Below are positions 51,543 through 60,598 of a stretch of 64,000 bases of DNA, piece by piece. Below the pieces are notes generated by a model. It saw only the letters and a list, made by a program, of their open reading frames with translations, searched no databases and was not told the DNA's origin. The stretch is from Micromonospora sp. LH3U1 (GTDB lineage: Bacteria; Actinomycetota; Actinomycetes; Mycobacteriales; Micromonosporaceae). A program made the position numbers and the translations under genes. The stretch is from assembly GCF_028475105.1 (NCBI RefSeq), contig NZ_CP116936.1, forward strand, positions 4,277,501 to 4,341,500, read 5' to 3'. The stretch's first letter is position 1, and every line of letters starts with the position of its first letter.

Positions 51543-52593
51543 GGGCGCTTCTCCCTCGGAGCCGGGCCGCCACCCGCAGGGCCAGGAGCCGGTCCAGCCC
51601 GATGGCGGCAAGGATGAGTGCGCCGACCACGGCCTGCTGCCAGAACGGGTCGATACGCAGGACGGCGAGTGAGCTGCCGATCGTGGTCAGCAGCACGGCG
51701 CCGAGCGCCGCGCCGTAGGCGCTGCCGCTGCCGCCGAAGATCGCCACCCCGCCGACCACCGCCGCTGCGACGACCTGGAGTTCCAGACCTGTGCCGGCGG
51801 CCGCGTCCAGGGTCCCGAACCGGGCCGCGTAGAGCACGCCGGCGAGGCCGGCGAGCGCGCCGTTGGCGACGAACACGGCGAACACCCGCCGGCCCACCGG
51901 GATGCCGGAGAGCCGGGCGGCGGCCGGTTCGGAACCGATCGCGTAGAGCTCCCGGCCACTGCGGTACGACCGCAGGTAGAAGCCGAGGGCGGCGACCACG
52001 ACCAGCGCGACGAGGAACAGCACGGGTACGCCGAGCACCGTCTGGTTGCCCAGCCGCAGGAACGACGGGGGCATGTCGGCGGCGTTGATCTGGCGCCCGG
52101 ACGCCCAGTAGTAGTCGACGCCGCGGAAGGCGTAGAGGGTGCCGAGGGTGATGACCAGGGCGGGCACCCGTGCCACCGCGATCAGGCCACCGTTGACAAC
52201 CCCGCAGAGCGCGCCCAGCGCGACGCCCAGGACGAGCGCCACCGGCCACGGGGTGCCGGGCGCGGAGACGAACAGCGTGCCGGTGGCGAAGGCGACCAGA
52301 CCCAGGATCGAGCCGACGGAGAGGTCGACGTTGCGGGTGACGATGACCAGGGTCTGGCCGACCGCCAGGATCACCAGGATCGCGCAGCCCAGCAGCAGGT
52401 CCTTGACGCTCTGGCCAGTGAGGAACCGGTCGTTGCGCAGGGTGGTGACCAGGACCAGCAGGCCGAGCGCGATCAGCAGGCTCAGCTCGCGTACGGCCAG
52501 CAGCCGCTCGGTGAGGCCGCGGCGCTGCCGGCCGGGGTCGGTCGGGCCGTCCACGGCGGCCCGCTCGGGCGCGCCGGCGTCAGTGAGGCTCAT
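51532..52593 (-). CDS. rhaP: Rhamnose ABC transporter permease (first subunit)
   Basis: 353 residues from ATG 52593, overlapping the ATPase stop by four bases. BPD_transp_2 sugar permease: VTRNVDLSVGSILGLVAFATG, VPALVITLGTLYAFRGVDY, GRELYAIGSEPAAARLSGIPVGRRVF and GGVAIFGGSGSAYGAALGAVLL. Forms the heterodimeric channel with rhaQ. Confidence 0.92.
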   Translation of the reverse strand: MSLTDAGAPERAAVDGPTDPGRQRRGLTERLLAVRELSLLIALGLLVLVTTLRNDRFLTGQSVKDLLLGCAILVILAVGQTLVIVTRNVDLSVGSILGLVAFATGTLFVSAPGTPWPVALVLGVALGALCGVVNGGLIAVARVPALVITLGTLYAFRGVDYYWASGRQINAADMPPSFLRLGNQTVLGVPVLFLVALVVVAALGFYLRSYRSGRELYAIGSEPAAARLSGIPVGRRVFAVFVANGALAGLAGVLYAARFGTLDAAAGTGLELQVVAAAVVGGVAIFGGSGSAYGAALGAVLLTTIGSSLAVLRIDPFWQQAVVGALILAAIGLDRLLALRVAARLRGRSAHGA

Positions 52594-54113
52594 ACGGTCG
52601 CTCCTTGACCGGTGGCGGCGAACATGATGGAGGTCTCGTCCGCCTCGGCCCGGGACAGCTCGCGGACCAGTCGCCCCTCGTGCATGACGAGAACCCGGTC
52701 GGCCATGCCGAGCACCTCGGGCAGCTCACTGCTGATCATGAGGATGGCCAGGCCCTCGCCGGCCAGCTCGGAGAGCAGGCGGTGCACCTCGGACTTGGTG
52801 CCGACGTCGATGCCACGGGTGGGCTCGTCGATGATCAGGATCTGCGGTTCGGTGGCCAGCCACTTGGCGAGTACGACCTTCTGCTGGTTGCCGCCGGAGA
52901 GGGTCGCCACGGGCGCCCCGAGTCGGGCGGCCTTCACCTGCAGCCGCCGCGTCCAACGGTGGGCTTCGGTGCGCTCGGCGCCGCCGAGCAGGAGGCCGAG
53001 CCGGCTCAGGGCCCGGCGGCGGGCCAGGGTGGCGTTGCGCTCGACCGACAGCTCCATGACCAGGCCCTGCTGTCGGCGGTCCTCCGGGACCAGCGCCATG
53101 CCGGCGGCGATCGCCCGACCCGGGTTACCGGCCCGGACGGCGCGGCCGGCCACCAGCACCTCGCCCGCGTCGTAGCGGTCGACTCCGAAGATGGCGCGGG
53201 CGACCTCGCTGCGCCCAGCGCCGACCAGCCCGGCGAGGGCGACGATCTCCCCACCTCGTAGGGAGAACGACACGTTGGTGAAGACACCGGCGCGGGTGAG
53301 CCCACGGACCTCGAGCAGGGTGTCCCGCAGCTCGGCGTCCTGTTTGGGAAAGAGCGAGGAGACGTCCCGACCGACCATGCGTCGCACCACCTCGTCGACG
53401 GTGAGGTCTGCGGTGTGATCGCTGGAGACCCAGGCGCCGTCGCGCAGCACGGTGATGCGGTGGCAGAGCTCGAACACCTCGTCGAACCGGTGCGAGATGA
53501 ACAGCACCGCCGCCCCGCGCTCGCAGAGCGACCGGGTGACCGCGAACAGCCGCTCGACCTCCACACCGGACAGCGCGGCGGTGGGTTCGTCCATGACCAG
53601 GACCCGGGCATCGAAGGAGATCGCCTTGGCGATCTCGACGAGCTGCTGATCGGCGATGGAGAGCCCGCGAGCGGGGCGGGTCGGGTCGATCCGGACGCCC
53701 AGCCGCTGGAAGAGCCGCTCGGCATCTCGGTGCATCGCCGCCGTGTCGATGCGGCGCAGGCCGCGCAGCGGTTGCCGGCCCATGAAGATGTTCTCCGCTA
53801 CCGACAGATCCGGGAAGAGCGTCGGCTCCTGGTAGATGACGGCGATGCCGGCGGCCCGGGCGTCACCGGGGCCGCGAAGGCGCAGCGCCTGCCCGTCGAG
53901 GGTCATCTCGCCGGAGTCCGGACCGTGCGCGCCGGCCAGGATCTTCACCAGGGTGGACTTGCCGGCCCCATTCTCGCCGACCAGGGCGTGAGCCTCACCG
54001 GAGTGCAGCTCCAGGTGCACCTCGCGCAGCGCGGCGACGGCCCCGAAGGACTTCGTCACGCCGTCGAGTACCAGCAGCGGAGCGCGGTCCGTGCCTGGTG
54101 CTTCGGCGGTCAT
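52590..54113 (-). CDS. rhaT: Rhamnose ABC transporter ATP-binding protein (two ABC domains)
   Basis: 507 residues from ATG 54113, GGAGGGG 5 bases upstream. Two tandem ABC cassettes of the RbsA/MglA class. The first has Walker A GENGAGKSTLVKIL, signature LSIADQQLVEIAKAI and Walker B VLVMDEPTAAL. The second has the degenerate GLVGAGRSEVARAI loop, signature LSGGNQQKVVLAKWL and ILIIDEPTRGIDVG. First gene of the rha operon; an operator lies directly upstream of its SD. Confidence 0.93.
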   Translation of the reverse strand: MTAEAPGTDRAPLLVLDGVTKSFGAVAALREVHLELHSGEAHALVGENGAGKSTLVKILAGAHGPDSGEMTLDGQALRLRGPGDARAAGIAVIYQEPTLFPDLSVAENIFMGRQPLRGLRRIDTAAMHRDAERLFQRLGVRIDPTRPARGLSIADQQLVEIAKAISFDARVLVMDEPTAALSGVEVERLFAVTRSLCERGAAVLFISHRFDEVFELCHRITVLRDGAWVSSDHTADLTVDEVVRRMVGRDVSSLFPKQDAELRDTLLEVRGLTRAGVFTNVSFSLRGGEIVALAGLVGAGRSEVARAIFGVDRYDAGEVLVAGRAVRAGNPGRAIAAGMALVPEDRRQQGLVMELSVERNATLARRRALSRLGLLLGGAERTEAHRWTRRLQVKAARLGAPVATLSGGNQQKVVLAKWLATEPQILIIDEPTRGIDVGTKSEVHRLLSELAGEGLAILMISSELPEVLGMADRVLVMHEGRLVRELSRAEADETSIMFAATGQGATV

Positions 54114-54124
54114 CCGACCCCTCC

Positions 54125-54136
54125 TGAATCGTTTCA
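54125..54136. promoter_or_regulatory. Rhamnose LacI operator 1, just downstream of the operon promoter
   Basis: TGAATCGTTTCA (complement TGAAACGATTCA), immediately upstream of the rhaT SD and about 10 bases past the predicted transcription start. An identical copy precedes the rhamnosidase gene. Confidence 0.8.
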
Positions 54137-54150
54137 TGCGTCGTTCATGG

Positions 54151-54180
54151 ACGGTAGGGGCCGCCCTTCGAGAGCGTCAA
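54151..54180 (-). promoter_or_regulatory. Promoter of the rhamnose operon
   Basis: On the minus strand: TTGACG (54180-54175), 18-base spacer, TACCGT (54156-54151). Transcription would start near 54145, so operator 1 lies within the first 20 transcribed bases. Confidence 0.55.
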
Positions 54181-54285
54181 GAGTTTCACCGCCATTTCTT
54201 CCTTGTTGCCGGTCCGGGCTGTCCGACCGCTCCGGCACCGCCCGCCCGATGACGGCCCGCCGCGCGGCACCTCGGACCGAATGGA

Positions 54286-54297
54286 TGAAACGTTTTA
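54286..54297. promoter_or_regulatory. Rhamnose LacI operator 2, before the repressor gene
   Basis: TGAAACGTTTTA differs at one position from the symmetric TGAAACGTTTCA. TATAGA at 54303-54308 follows as a likely -10 for the repressor gene, so the site suits autoregulation. The rest of 54137-54432 holds no gene. Confidence 0.65.
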
Positions 54298-54432
54298 GCC
54301 GCTATAGACTGCCGGGGCGATCTGGTCGTGCCGTCCCACGCCACCCGTGACCGGCCTTCCGGGGACCACCGCGACCGCGCTGCCCGACGCCGGGCGCGGG
54401 CCGCGACCACCGCACCAGGCATCGAGGGAGTC

Positions 54433-55464
54433 ATGGCAACGGCGAACATCAAGGAGGTCGCCCGGCACGCCGGCGTCTCCCTCGGCACCGTGAGCAACGT
54501 GCTCAACCGGCCCGACATGGTCGCCCCCGCCACCCGCCAACGGGTGCTCGACGCCATCACCACCCTCGGCTACGTCCGCAACGACTCCGCGCGTCAACTG
54601 CGTGCCGGGCACAGCCGCACCGTCGCCATCGTCGTCCTGGACGTGGCCAACCCGTTCTTCACCGACGTCGTCCGGGGTGCCGAACAGGTGATCGAGGAAG
54701 CCGGCGCCATGCTCGTCGTCTGCAACAGCGGCGAGGACAGCGCCCGGGAGCGCCGCCACCTGGAGTTGCTGGAGGAGCAGCGGGTCCGCGGCGTCCTCAT
54801 CACCCCGGTCGGCCACGGCCCCCAACCCAACCTGGACAAGCTCATCGAGCGGGGCATCCCCGTGGTGCTGGTGGACCGGGGCACGGGCCGGGCGAACCGT
54901 TGCTCGGTGGCGGTCGACGACGTCCTCGGAGGCCGACTCGCCATGGACCACCTGCTGGACCAGGGCCATCAGCGCATCGCCTACCTCGGTGGCCCGCTCT
55001 CCATCGCCCAGGTCGCCGACCGGCACGCCGGGGCCGCCGCAGCGCTGGAGGAACGTGGCAGCACAGCCGAACTCCGGGTGGCGGTGACCACCAGCCTGAC
55101 CGTCGCCGCCGGCCGACGCGCCGCCGAAGAGCTGCTGGCGTTGCCGGTCCGGCAGCGCCCCACCGCCGTGTTCTGCGCCAACGACCTGATCGCCCTCGGC
55201 GTACTCCAGGAACTGACCGCGCGTGGGTTGCGGGTGCCGGCCGACGTGGCCATCGTCGGCTACGACGACATCGAGTTCGCCGACGCGGCGGCGGTGCCGC
55301 TGTCGTCGGTGCGCCAACCCCGCGACCAGCTCGGCCGCACCGCAGCGGAACTGCTGCTGGAAGAGGCCGAGTCCGGCGACACCCACCGGCACCGGCACGT
55401 GGTGTTCCAGCCCGAGCTGGTCGTCCGCCGCTCCAGCGACCAGCCCCGACGCGCCCGGCGCTGA
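54433..55464 (+). CDS. LacI-family repressor of rhamnose utilisation
   Basis: 343 residues from ATG 54433, with GGGAG upstream. N-terminal HTH NIKEVARHAGVSLGTVSNVLNRPDMVAPATRQRVLDAI including hinge helix (residues about 5-60), then the periplasmic-binding-like effector domain: TVAIVVLDVANPFFTDVVRGAEQV, GIPVVLVDRG, AVFCANDLIALGVLQEL and VAIVGYDDIEFADAAAVPLSSVRQP. Divergent from the rha operon. The LacI-type half-site TGAAWCG occurs before the operon, before this gene and before the rhamnosidase gene. The effector is probably L-rhamnose or an intermediate. Confidence 0.93.
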   Translation: MATANIKEVARHAGVSLGTVSNVLNRPDMVAPATRQRVLDAITTLGYVRNDSARQLRAGHSRTVAIVVLDVANPFFTDVVRGAEQVIEEAGAMLVVCNSGEDSARERRHLELLEEQRVRGVLITPVGHGPQPNLDKLIERGIPVVLVDRGTGRANRCSVAVDDVLGGRLAMDHLLDQGHQRIAYLGGPLSIAQVADRHAGAAAALEERGSTAELRVAVTTSLTVAAGRRAAEELLALPVRQRPTAVFCANDLIALGVLQELTARGLRVPADVAIVGYDDIEFADAAAVPLSSVRQPRDQLGRTAAELLLEEAESGDTHRHRHVVFQPELVVRRSSDQPRRARR

Positions 55465-55490
55465 CCGGCCTCGGCGACGACCGAGAAGAC

Positions 55491-55506
55491 GGGCGGATGC
55501 CCGCCC
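55491..55506. terminator. Short GC hairpin between convergent LacI and rhamnosidase genes
   Basis: GGGCGG (55491-55496), 4-base loop, CCGCCC (55501-55506), placed between the stop codons at 55464 and 55533. A weak terminator candidate. Confidence 0.35.
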
Positions 55507-55532
55507 GCCTCCCCTCTGCAACACCCGGTTGG

Positions 55533-58500
55533 TCAGGCCGCCGGGACGGGCATCGACCAGACGTCGGCGATCGACGGGTCATAGCCGGTGCCGGTGTCCT
55601 GGTACCGCACCCGCACCACGCCGTCCCGGGTCGCGTCCGGCAGGTTGACGACGAACTGGTAGCTGACCGCGCCGGGCCCGCCCGCCGTGCGCTGCCACGA
55701 GCGGGTGTGCGCCACCACCCCGTCCACGACCACCTGGTAGTCCTTGAGCTGTGGCCCGTCGTACGTCTCCACCGAGCGCAGCACGAACGGTTCACCGGGC
55801 CGGACCGCGAGATCGAACTCGAACCAACCGCCGGGGCGGGTCACGTCGGTGTACCGGCGGGTCAGCCCGGCCTCGGTGCTGGTGGCCGAGTAGGTGGAGG
55901 CGGTGAGGCGGTGCGCCTGCTCGGACGCCGCAACGCCGAGGTCGACGTGGTCGTACGCGCCCGTCGGTGGGACGACCGCGAAGGAGTAGGAACCGGACCC
56001 GATCTCGTACACGGCGACCGCGCCGTCCATCCGGACGAACCGCACCCCGTCAGCCTGCTCCGCCGGCCGGCCGCCCTCGGTGACCGCCTCGCGTCCGGGC
56101 GCCGGGAAGCGCACCGTCGCCGTGGTGTTCGCCGGCAGGGTGAGGCGCAGCCGCATGTCGCCGCGCGCGTCGATGTCCCAGTCGCTGCCGATCGTCCCGT
56201 ACGCCGAGCGATACGACGCCTTGGCCGAGGTGAGGTTGCCACCCGGCTGGGGGGCGAACGTGACGTGCGCGTACCCGGGGTTGGCGGCGTCGGGCTGGAT
56301 GCCGGCAACCGTCCGATACATCCAGTCGCCCACCGCGCCGTACGCGTAGTGGTTGAAGGAGTTCATCCCCACGTCGCCGAAGCTGCCGTCGGGTTTGATC
56401 GAGTCCCAGCGCTCCCAGATCGTGGTCGCGCCCTTGGCGATCTCGTAACCCCAGGACGGGTAGGTGTCGTTGAGCAGCAGCCGGTAGGCGACATCCAGGT
56501 GCCCGGTGGCGGTCAGCGCCGGCAGCAGGTCCGGGGTGCCGAGGAAGCCGGTGGAGAGGTGCCAGTCGTGCCGTTGCACGTTGGCGACCAGCCGGTCGGC
56601 GGCCCTGGCCCGCAGCGGGTCGGTCAGCAGGCCCATGCCGATGGCCAGCACGTACCCGGTCTGGCTGTCGCCCTGCACGGTGCCGTCGGCCGCGACGTAG
56701 CTGTTGACGAACGCCTGGGTGATGGTCCTGGACAGCGCCGCGTAGCGGGTCGCATCGGCGTTGCGCCCGATGGCGGCCGCCAACTCCCCCAGCAGCCGGA
56801 TGCTGTACGCGTAGTAGGCGGTGCCGACCACGCCGGCCGGCGTCACATCGTCGAGGTTGAGCCAGTCGAGGTACGGGCCGGCGTTGGTCCGCAGGTTGCC
56901 CGAGCTGGTGCTCTCCAACCAGGACGCGTACCGCACCATCGAGGCGTAGTGCTCCTCGACGACCCGGGTGTCGCCGTAGCGCTGCCAGAGCGCGTACGGC
57001 ACGGTGATCCCGGCGTCGGCCCAGCCGGTCGCGCCATCCCCGCAGCAGGCGCGCGGTGCGACGTCGGGGTACGCGCCGTTGGCCGACTGCGCGTCACGCA
57101 GGTCCTGCAACCACTTGCTGAGGAACGTCAGGCTGTCCATGTTGAACGTCGCGGTGTTGGCGAAGACGTTGATGTCGCCGGTCCAGCCGAGCCGTTCGTC
57201 GCGGGCCGGGGTGTCGGTCGGAATGGACAGGAAGTTGCCGCGCTGCCCCCAGGTGATGTTGCTGTGCAGCTTGTTCACCATGGCGTTGGAGGTCTGGAAC
57301 TCGCTGGTCAGCTCCCCGTCGGTGTGCATGACCAGGCCGGTGACCGAGGACAGGTCGGGGGTGCCCGGGTAGCCGGTCAGCTCGACGTAACGGAAGCCGT
57401 GGAAGGTGAACGTCGGCTCGTAGACCTCGGCGCCGCCGCCCCGCAGCGTGTACAGGTCGGTGGCCCGGGCCGAACGCAGGTTGGCGGTGTACGCGGTGCC
57501 GTTCGGGTTGAGCACCTCGGCGTGCCGGATACGGACCGTCGAACCGGCCGGGCCGTTGACCTTCAGCCGCACCTTGCCCACCATGTTCTGACCGAGGTCG
57601 AAGATCCAGGTGCCGGGAGTGGGCTGGGTCAGCGCCCGGGCCGGCAGTTCCTGCGTGACCCGCACCGGCGGGTCGACCTGGGCGACGATCTTGTCGGTGG
57701 CGTCGACGTCGTCGACGGTGGCGGGCTTCCAGCCGGCGTCGTTGAACCCCGGCTGGTTCCAGCCGGCCGGCAACCGCCGCGCGTCGTAGGTCTCGCCGTG
57801 GATCAGATCGCTCTGCAGGAACGGCCCGGCCGTGGCACGCCACGACCCGTCGGTGCCGATGGTCGCGCTACGCCCGTCGGTGTAGTCGATCAGCAGTTGG
57901 GCGCTCAGATGCGGCCGGGAGCCGTAGTTGTCGGTGCCGAACCAGGCGATGCTGCCCGCGTACCAGCCGTCGCCGAGCAGGGCGCCGAGGGCGTTGTCGC
58001 CCGCACGGAGCTGGCTGGTCACGTCGTATGTCTGGTACTGCACCCGCTTGTGGTAGTCGGTCCAGCCGGGCGCCAGCTCGTGGTCGCCGACCCGCTGGCC
58101 GTTGAGGGAGAGCTGGTAGACGCCGAGCGCGGTGGCGTAGATCCGAGCTCGGGCGACCGTGCCGTCGACCCGGAAGGCCCGGCGCAGCAACGGGTTCGCG
58201 TCCAGCGCGATGAGCATGGCCTCGGTGTCGCCGCCGACCCGCAGGCCGGCCGAGGTGACCGTGCCCGCCCCGAACGGGTTCACCCCGTCGGTGAGCGGGG
58301 CCGCGAAGAGCGTCTGACCACCGCTGGTCACCGAGAAGTTGGAGAAGACGCCGGACTCCAACCCGTTCGTCCGCAGCCCGACCGAGCCGGCCTGGTGCGC
58401 GGTGCTGGTGGTGACGTCGACCTGGGTGCCGTCGACCCAGGTGGTGATGGTGTTCCCGGCCACGGTGATGCGCAGGGTGTGCGGCGTGGTCAGCTTGTCG

Positions 58501-59198
58501 GCCGGTACGACACCGCTGAGCGACACTTCCTTGAGCACCGTCCAGGCGCCGTTGACCCGGGCGTGCGGGCGCAGTTTCGCGCTGCCGTTGGTGATGGAGA
58601 ACTGCCACATGTACGCGTTCGCCGCGCCCCGGGCACGTAGGTAGATTCCGGCCGCGTCGCGTTCCAGCCGTACCGTCGTCTGCACGGTGTAGTCGGTCCA
58701 GGCCTCGGTCGGCGACGGCATGCCGATCCAGTCGGCCTGCCAGCCCGCACCACCGCGTACGCCGGTCTCCCAGGACGCGGGCGCGCTCCAGCCGGACGCG
58801 TTGCCGGCGGTGTCCCAGACCTGGACCTGCCAGGCGTACCGGGTGCGGGGTCGCAGTTGCGGGCCGGCGTACGGGACGAGGGTGCTCTGCCGTGACCGGA
58901 CCCGGCCGCTGTCCCAGACGTCGGGGGCGCCGAGGCGATCCGCGCTGGTGGCGACGCGCACCTGGTAGGACTCCTGGAGCACGCCCCGGGCGGTGGCGTC
59001 GATCCGCCAGCCGAGGCGGGGTTGTGGCACGTCCAACCCGATCGGTGCGGTGGCCCGTTCAGCGGTCAGGTCGGTCGCCGTCAGCGCTGCGGCGGCCGGC
59101 GCGGCGGTGGCCGAGCCCGGCACCACCATCGGCGTCAGGCCGAGCAGCAGCACGAGAAGCGCGGAAAATGCGGCGTGGCGCCGCGACGTGCGCATCAT
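55533..59198 (-). CDS. Secreted GH78 alpha-L-rhamnosidase
   Basis: 1221 residues, ATG 59198 (or the adjacent ATG 59195). Signal peptide (FSALLVLLLGLTPMVVPGSATA). GH78 layout: an N-terminal beta domain (RLGWRIDATARGVLQESYQVRVATS), a concanavalin-like insert around 175-310, the rhamnosidase N domain (RARIYATALGVYQLSLNGQRVGDHELAPGWTDYHKRVQYQTYDV), and the (alpha/alpha)6 barrel with PTDTPARDERLGWTGDINVFANTATFNMD, which carries the catalytic acid region. It then has HYAYGAVGDWMY and the C-terminal beta domain plus an added Ig-like module (about 1060-1221). It frees L-rhamnose from plant glycosides or polysaccharides outside the cell, feeding the adjacent uptake operon. Controlled by the same LacI operator. 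Confidence 0.94.
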   Translation of the reverse strand: MMRTSRRHAAFSALLVLLLGLTPMVVPGSATAAPAAAALTATDLTAERATAPIGLDVPQPRLGWRIDATARGVLQESYQVRVATSADRLGAPDVWDSGRVRSRQSTLVPYAGPQLRPRTRYAWQVQVWDTAGNASGWSAPASWETGVRGGAGWQADWIGMPSPTEAWTDYTVQTTVRLERDAAGIYLRARGAANAYMWQFSITNGSAKLRPHARVNGAWTVLKEVSLSGVVPADKLTTPHTLRITVAGNTITTWVDGTQVDVTTSTAHQAGSVGLRTNGLESGVFSNFSVTSGGQTLFAAPLTDGVNPFGAGTVTSAGLRVGGDTEAMLIALDANPLLRRAFRVDGTVARARIYATALGVYQLSLNGQRVGDHELAPGWTDYHKRVQYQTYDVTSQLRAGDNALGALLGDGWYAGSIAWFGTDNYGSRPHLSAQLLIDYTDGRSATIGTDGSWRATAGPFLQSDLIHGETYDARRLPAGWNQPGFNDAGWKPATVDDVDATDKIVAQVDPPVRVTQELPARALTQPTPGTWIFDLGQNMVGKVRLKVNGPAGSTVRIRHAEVLNPNGTAYTANLRSARATDLYTLRGGGAEVYEPTFTFHGFRYVELTGYPGTPDLSSVTGLVMHTDGELTSEFQTSNAMVNKLHSNITWGQRGNFLSIPTDTPARDERLGWTGDINVFANTATFNMDSLTFLSKWLQDLRDAQSANGAYPDVAPRACCGDGATGWADAGITVPYALWQRYGDTRVVEEHYASMVRYASWLESTSSGNLRTNAGPYLDWLNLDDVTPAGVVGTAYYAYSIRLLGELAAAIGRNADATRYAALSRTITQAFVNSYVAADGTVQGDSQTGYVLAIGMGLLTDPLRARAADRLVANVQRHDWHLSTGFLGTPDLLPALTATGHLDVAYRLLLNDTYPSWGYEIAKGATTIWERWDSIKPDGSFGDVGMNSFNHYAYGAVGDWMYRTVAGIQPDAANPGYAHVTFAPQPGGNLTSAKASYRSAYGTIGSDWDIDARGDMRLRLTLPANTTATVRFPAPGREAVTEGGRPAEQADGVRFVRMDGAVAVYEIGSGSYSFAVVPPTGAYDHVDLGVAASEQAHRLTASTYSATSTEAGLTRRYTDVTRPGGWFEFDLAVRPGEPFVLRSVETYDGPQLKDYQVVVDGVVAHTRSWQRTAGGPGAVSYQFVVNLPDATRDGVVRVRYQDTGTGYDPSIADVWSMPVPAA

Positions 59199-59268
59199 TC
59201 CTGGTCCTCTTCCTTCTCTGCGTGGTTCGGCAGCAGGAGTACGTCGGGTCGCGTCGGCCTCCGCCCAA

Positions 59269-59280
59269 TGAATCGTTTCA
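59269..59280. promoter_or_regulatory. Rhamnose LacI operator 3, before the rhamnosidase gene
   Basis: TGAATCGTTTCA, identical to the site at 54125-54136, 71 bases upstream of the rhamnosidase start and overlapping its predicted -10/start region. Confidence 0.8.
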
Positions 59281-59307
59281 GGTAGGCTACGCGCTCGTTT
59301 TGGTCAA
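59279..59307 (-). promoter_or_regulatory. Promoter candidate of the rhamnosidase gene
   Basis: On the minus strand: TTGACC (59307-59302), 17-base spacer, TACCTG (59284-59279). The -35 is good and the -10 imperfect. Confidence 0.45.
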
Positions 59308-59488
59308 GTGAAGACGTTCACGTCGATGAATCTGTTCTGCCTCGACGGGTGATGATCGACGGCCGACACCAGCGGTGGAAACTGTTATCCCGGTGCGGCC
59401 GACCAGTCTCCTGAGGGGAGGCATGTAGCGGATCTTCCGCCACCCCCCACGACAGGTAGCGGTACGACCACAAGAAGGAGTCGAGACG

Positions 59489-60592
59489 ATGCGCGGAACC
59501 GGTCCGGATGGAGCCGACACCGCAGTGGTGACCGGTGGCGCCCACGCGCGACGCCGGCGCGGGCTGCGCGGTCGCCTCCCGAGTGGCGCGACGCGTCTGC
59601 TGTGGCCGCTCGCCGTGGCCGCCCTGGTCGCCGTACTGGTGACCGGTGTGATCGTCGTGGTGCAACCGACCGGGCCGACGCCCGCCCCCGCGGCGACGCA
59701 GGCGGTCGACGCCCTGACGCCCACGGGTCCGGAGCCCAGCCCACCCACCGCGACCACGCCCGCCGCCACGACGAGCCCGGCGGGGGTGACCCCGACGGCA
59801 ACGCCGACGGCGAAGCCGACGACCGGGCGTTCGGTCGCCCCGGCAGTGCCCGCGGTGACCTCGAAGCGCAAGGGTGTCGGGGTGTGGACCTTCGACGGCG
59901 TCAGCCAGGCACTGGCCAACTCCGGAGCGAGTTGGTACTACACCTGGGACGTGGCCCACCAGGGCGTCACCAGCCCGAAGGACGCCGAGTTCGTTCCGAT
60001 GATCTGGGGGGCGAAGAGCGTCACCGCCACCAACCTGCAACAGGCCAGGAAGAACGGCCGCTACCTGCTCGGGTTCAACGAGCCGGACATGAATGGTCAG
60101 GCGGAGATGACCGTGGAGCAGGCGTTGGAGCTGTGGCCGCAACTGGAAGCCACGGGCCTTCCGCTGGGCAGCCCGGCGGTGGCGTGGGGCGGTGACCGGC
60201 CGGGCGAGTGGCTCGACCGCTTCATGGCCGGCGCGAAGCAGCGCGGTTACCGCGTCGACTTCATCGCCCTGCACTGGTACGGCGGCGACTTCACCACCGC
60301 CAACGCCGTCAACCAGCTCAAGTCGTATCTCCAGGCCGTGCACGACCGATACAAGCTGCCGATCTGGCTCACCGAGTTCGCCCTGATCGACTTCTCCAAC
60401 GGCGTTCGCTTCCCGACCCAGGCACAGCAGGCCGCGTTCCTCACCGCGGCCACCCGGATGCTGGGCGGCCTGTCCTGGCTACAGCGGTACGCGTGGTTCG
60501 GCCTGCCCGCCACGGACAAGGACCAGACGGGGCTCTTCCGCACCGGCAGCACGGCGACCGCCGTCGGTCGCGCCTACCAGGCCGCACGCTGA
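59489..60592 (+). CDS. Membrane-anchored GH128-type endo-beta-1,3-glucanase-like protein
   Basis: 367 residues from ATG 59489, AAGGAG 8 bases upstream. Short basic N-terminus, one membrane helix (LLWPLAVAALVAVLVTGVIVVV, about 37-58), a Pro/Thr-rich linker (60-125), then the GH128 (Asl1-like) TIM barrel: KGVGVWTFDGVSQALANSGASWYYTWD, GFNEPD with acid/base E198, FIALHWYGGDF and WLTEFALIDF with nucleophile E296. Expected activity is on beta-1,3-glucan. It is next to the rhamnose regulon but has no copy of its operator on its own strand side. Confidence 0.9.
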   Translation: MRGTGPDGADTAVVTGGAHARRRRGLRGRLPSGATRLLWPLAVAALVAVLVTGVIVVVQPTGPTPAPAATQAVDALTPTGPEPSPPTATTPAATTSPAGVTPTATPTAKPTTGRSVAPAVPAVTSKRKGVGVWTFDGVSQALANSGASWYYTWDVAHQGVTSPKDAEFVPMIWGAKSVTATNLQQARKNGRYLLGFNEPDMNGQAEMTVEQALELWPQLEATGLPLGSPAVAWGGDRPGEWLDRFMAGAKQRGYRVDFIALHWYGGDFTTANAVNQLKSYLQAVHDRYKLPIWLTEFALIDFSNGVRFPTQAQQAAFLTAATRMLGGLSWLQRYAWFGLPATDKDQTGLFRTGSTATAVGRAYQAAR

Positions 60593-60598
60593 CCTGGA

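Noticed and set aside
59308..59321. GTGAAGACGTTCAC dyad near the rhamnosidase promoter as a fourth rhamnose operator
   Set aside because: Its spacing and centre (GACG between 5-bp arms) differ from TGAAWCGWTTCA; it may be another site but does not match the regulon motif.
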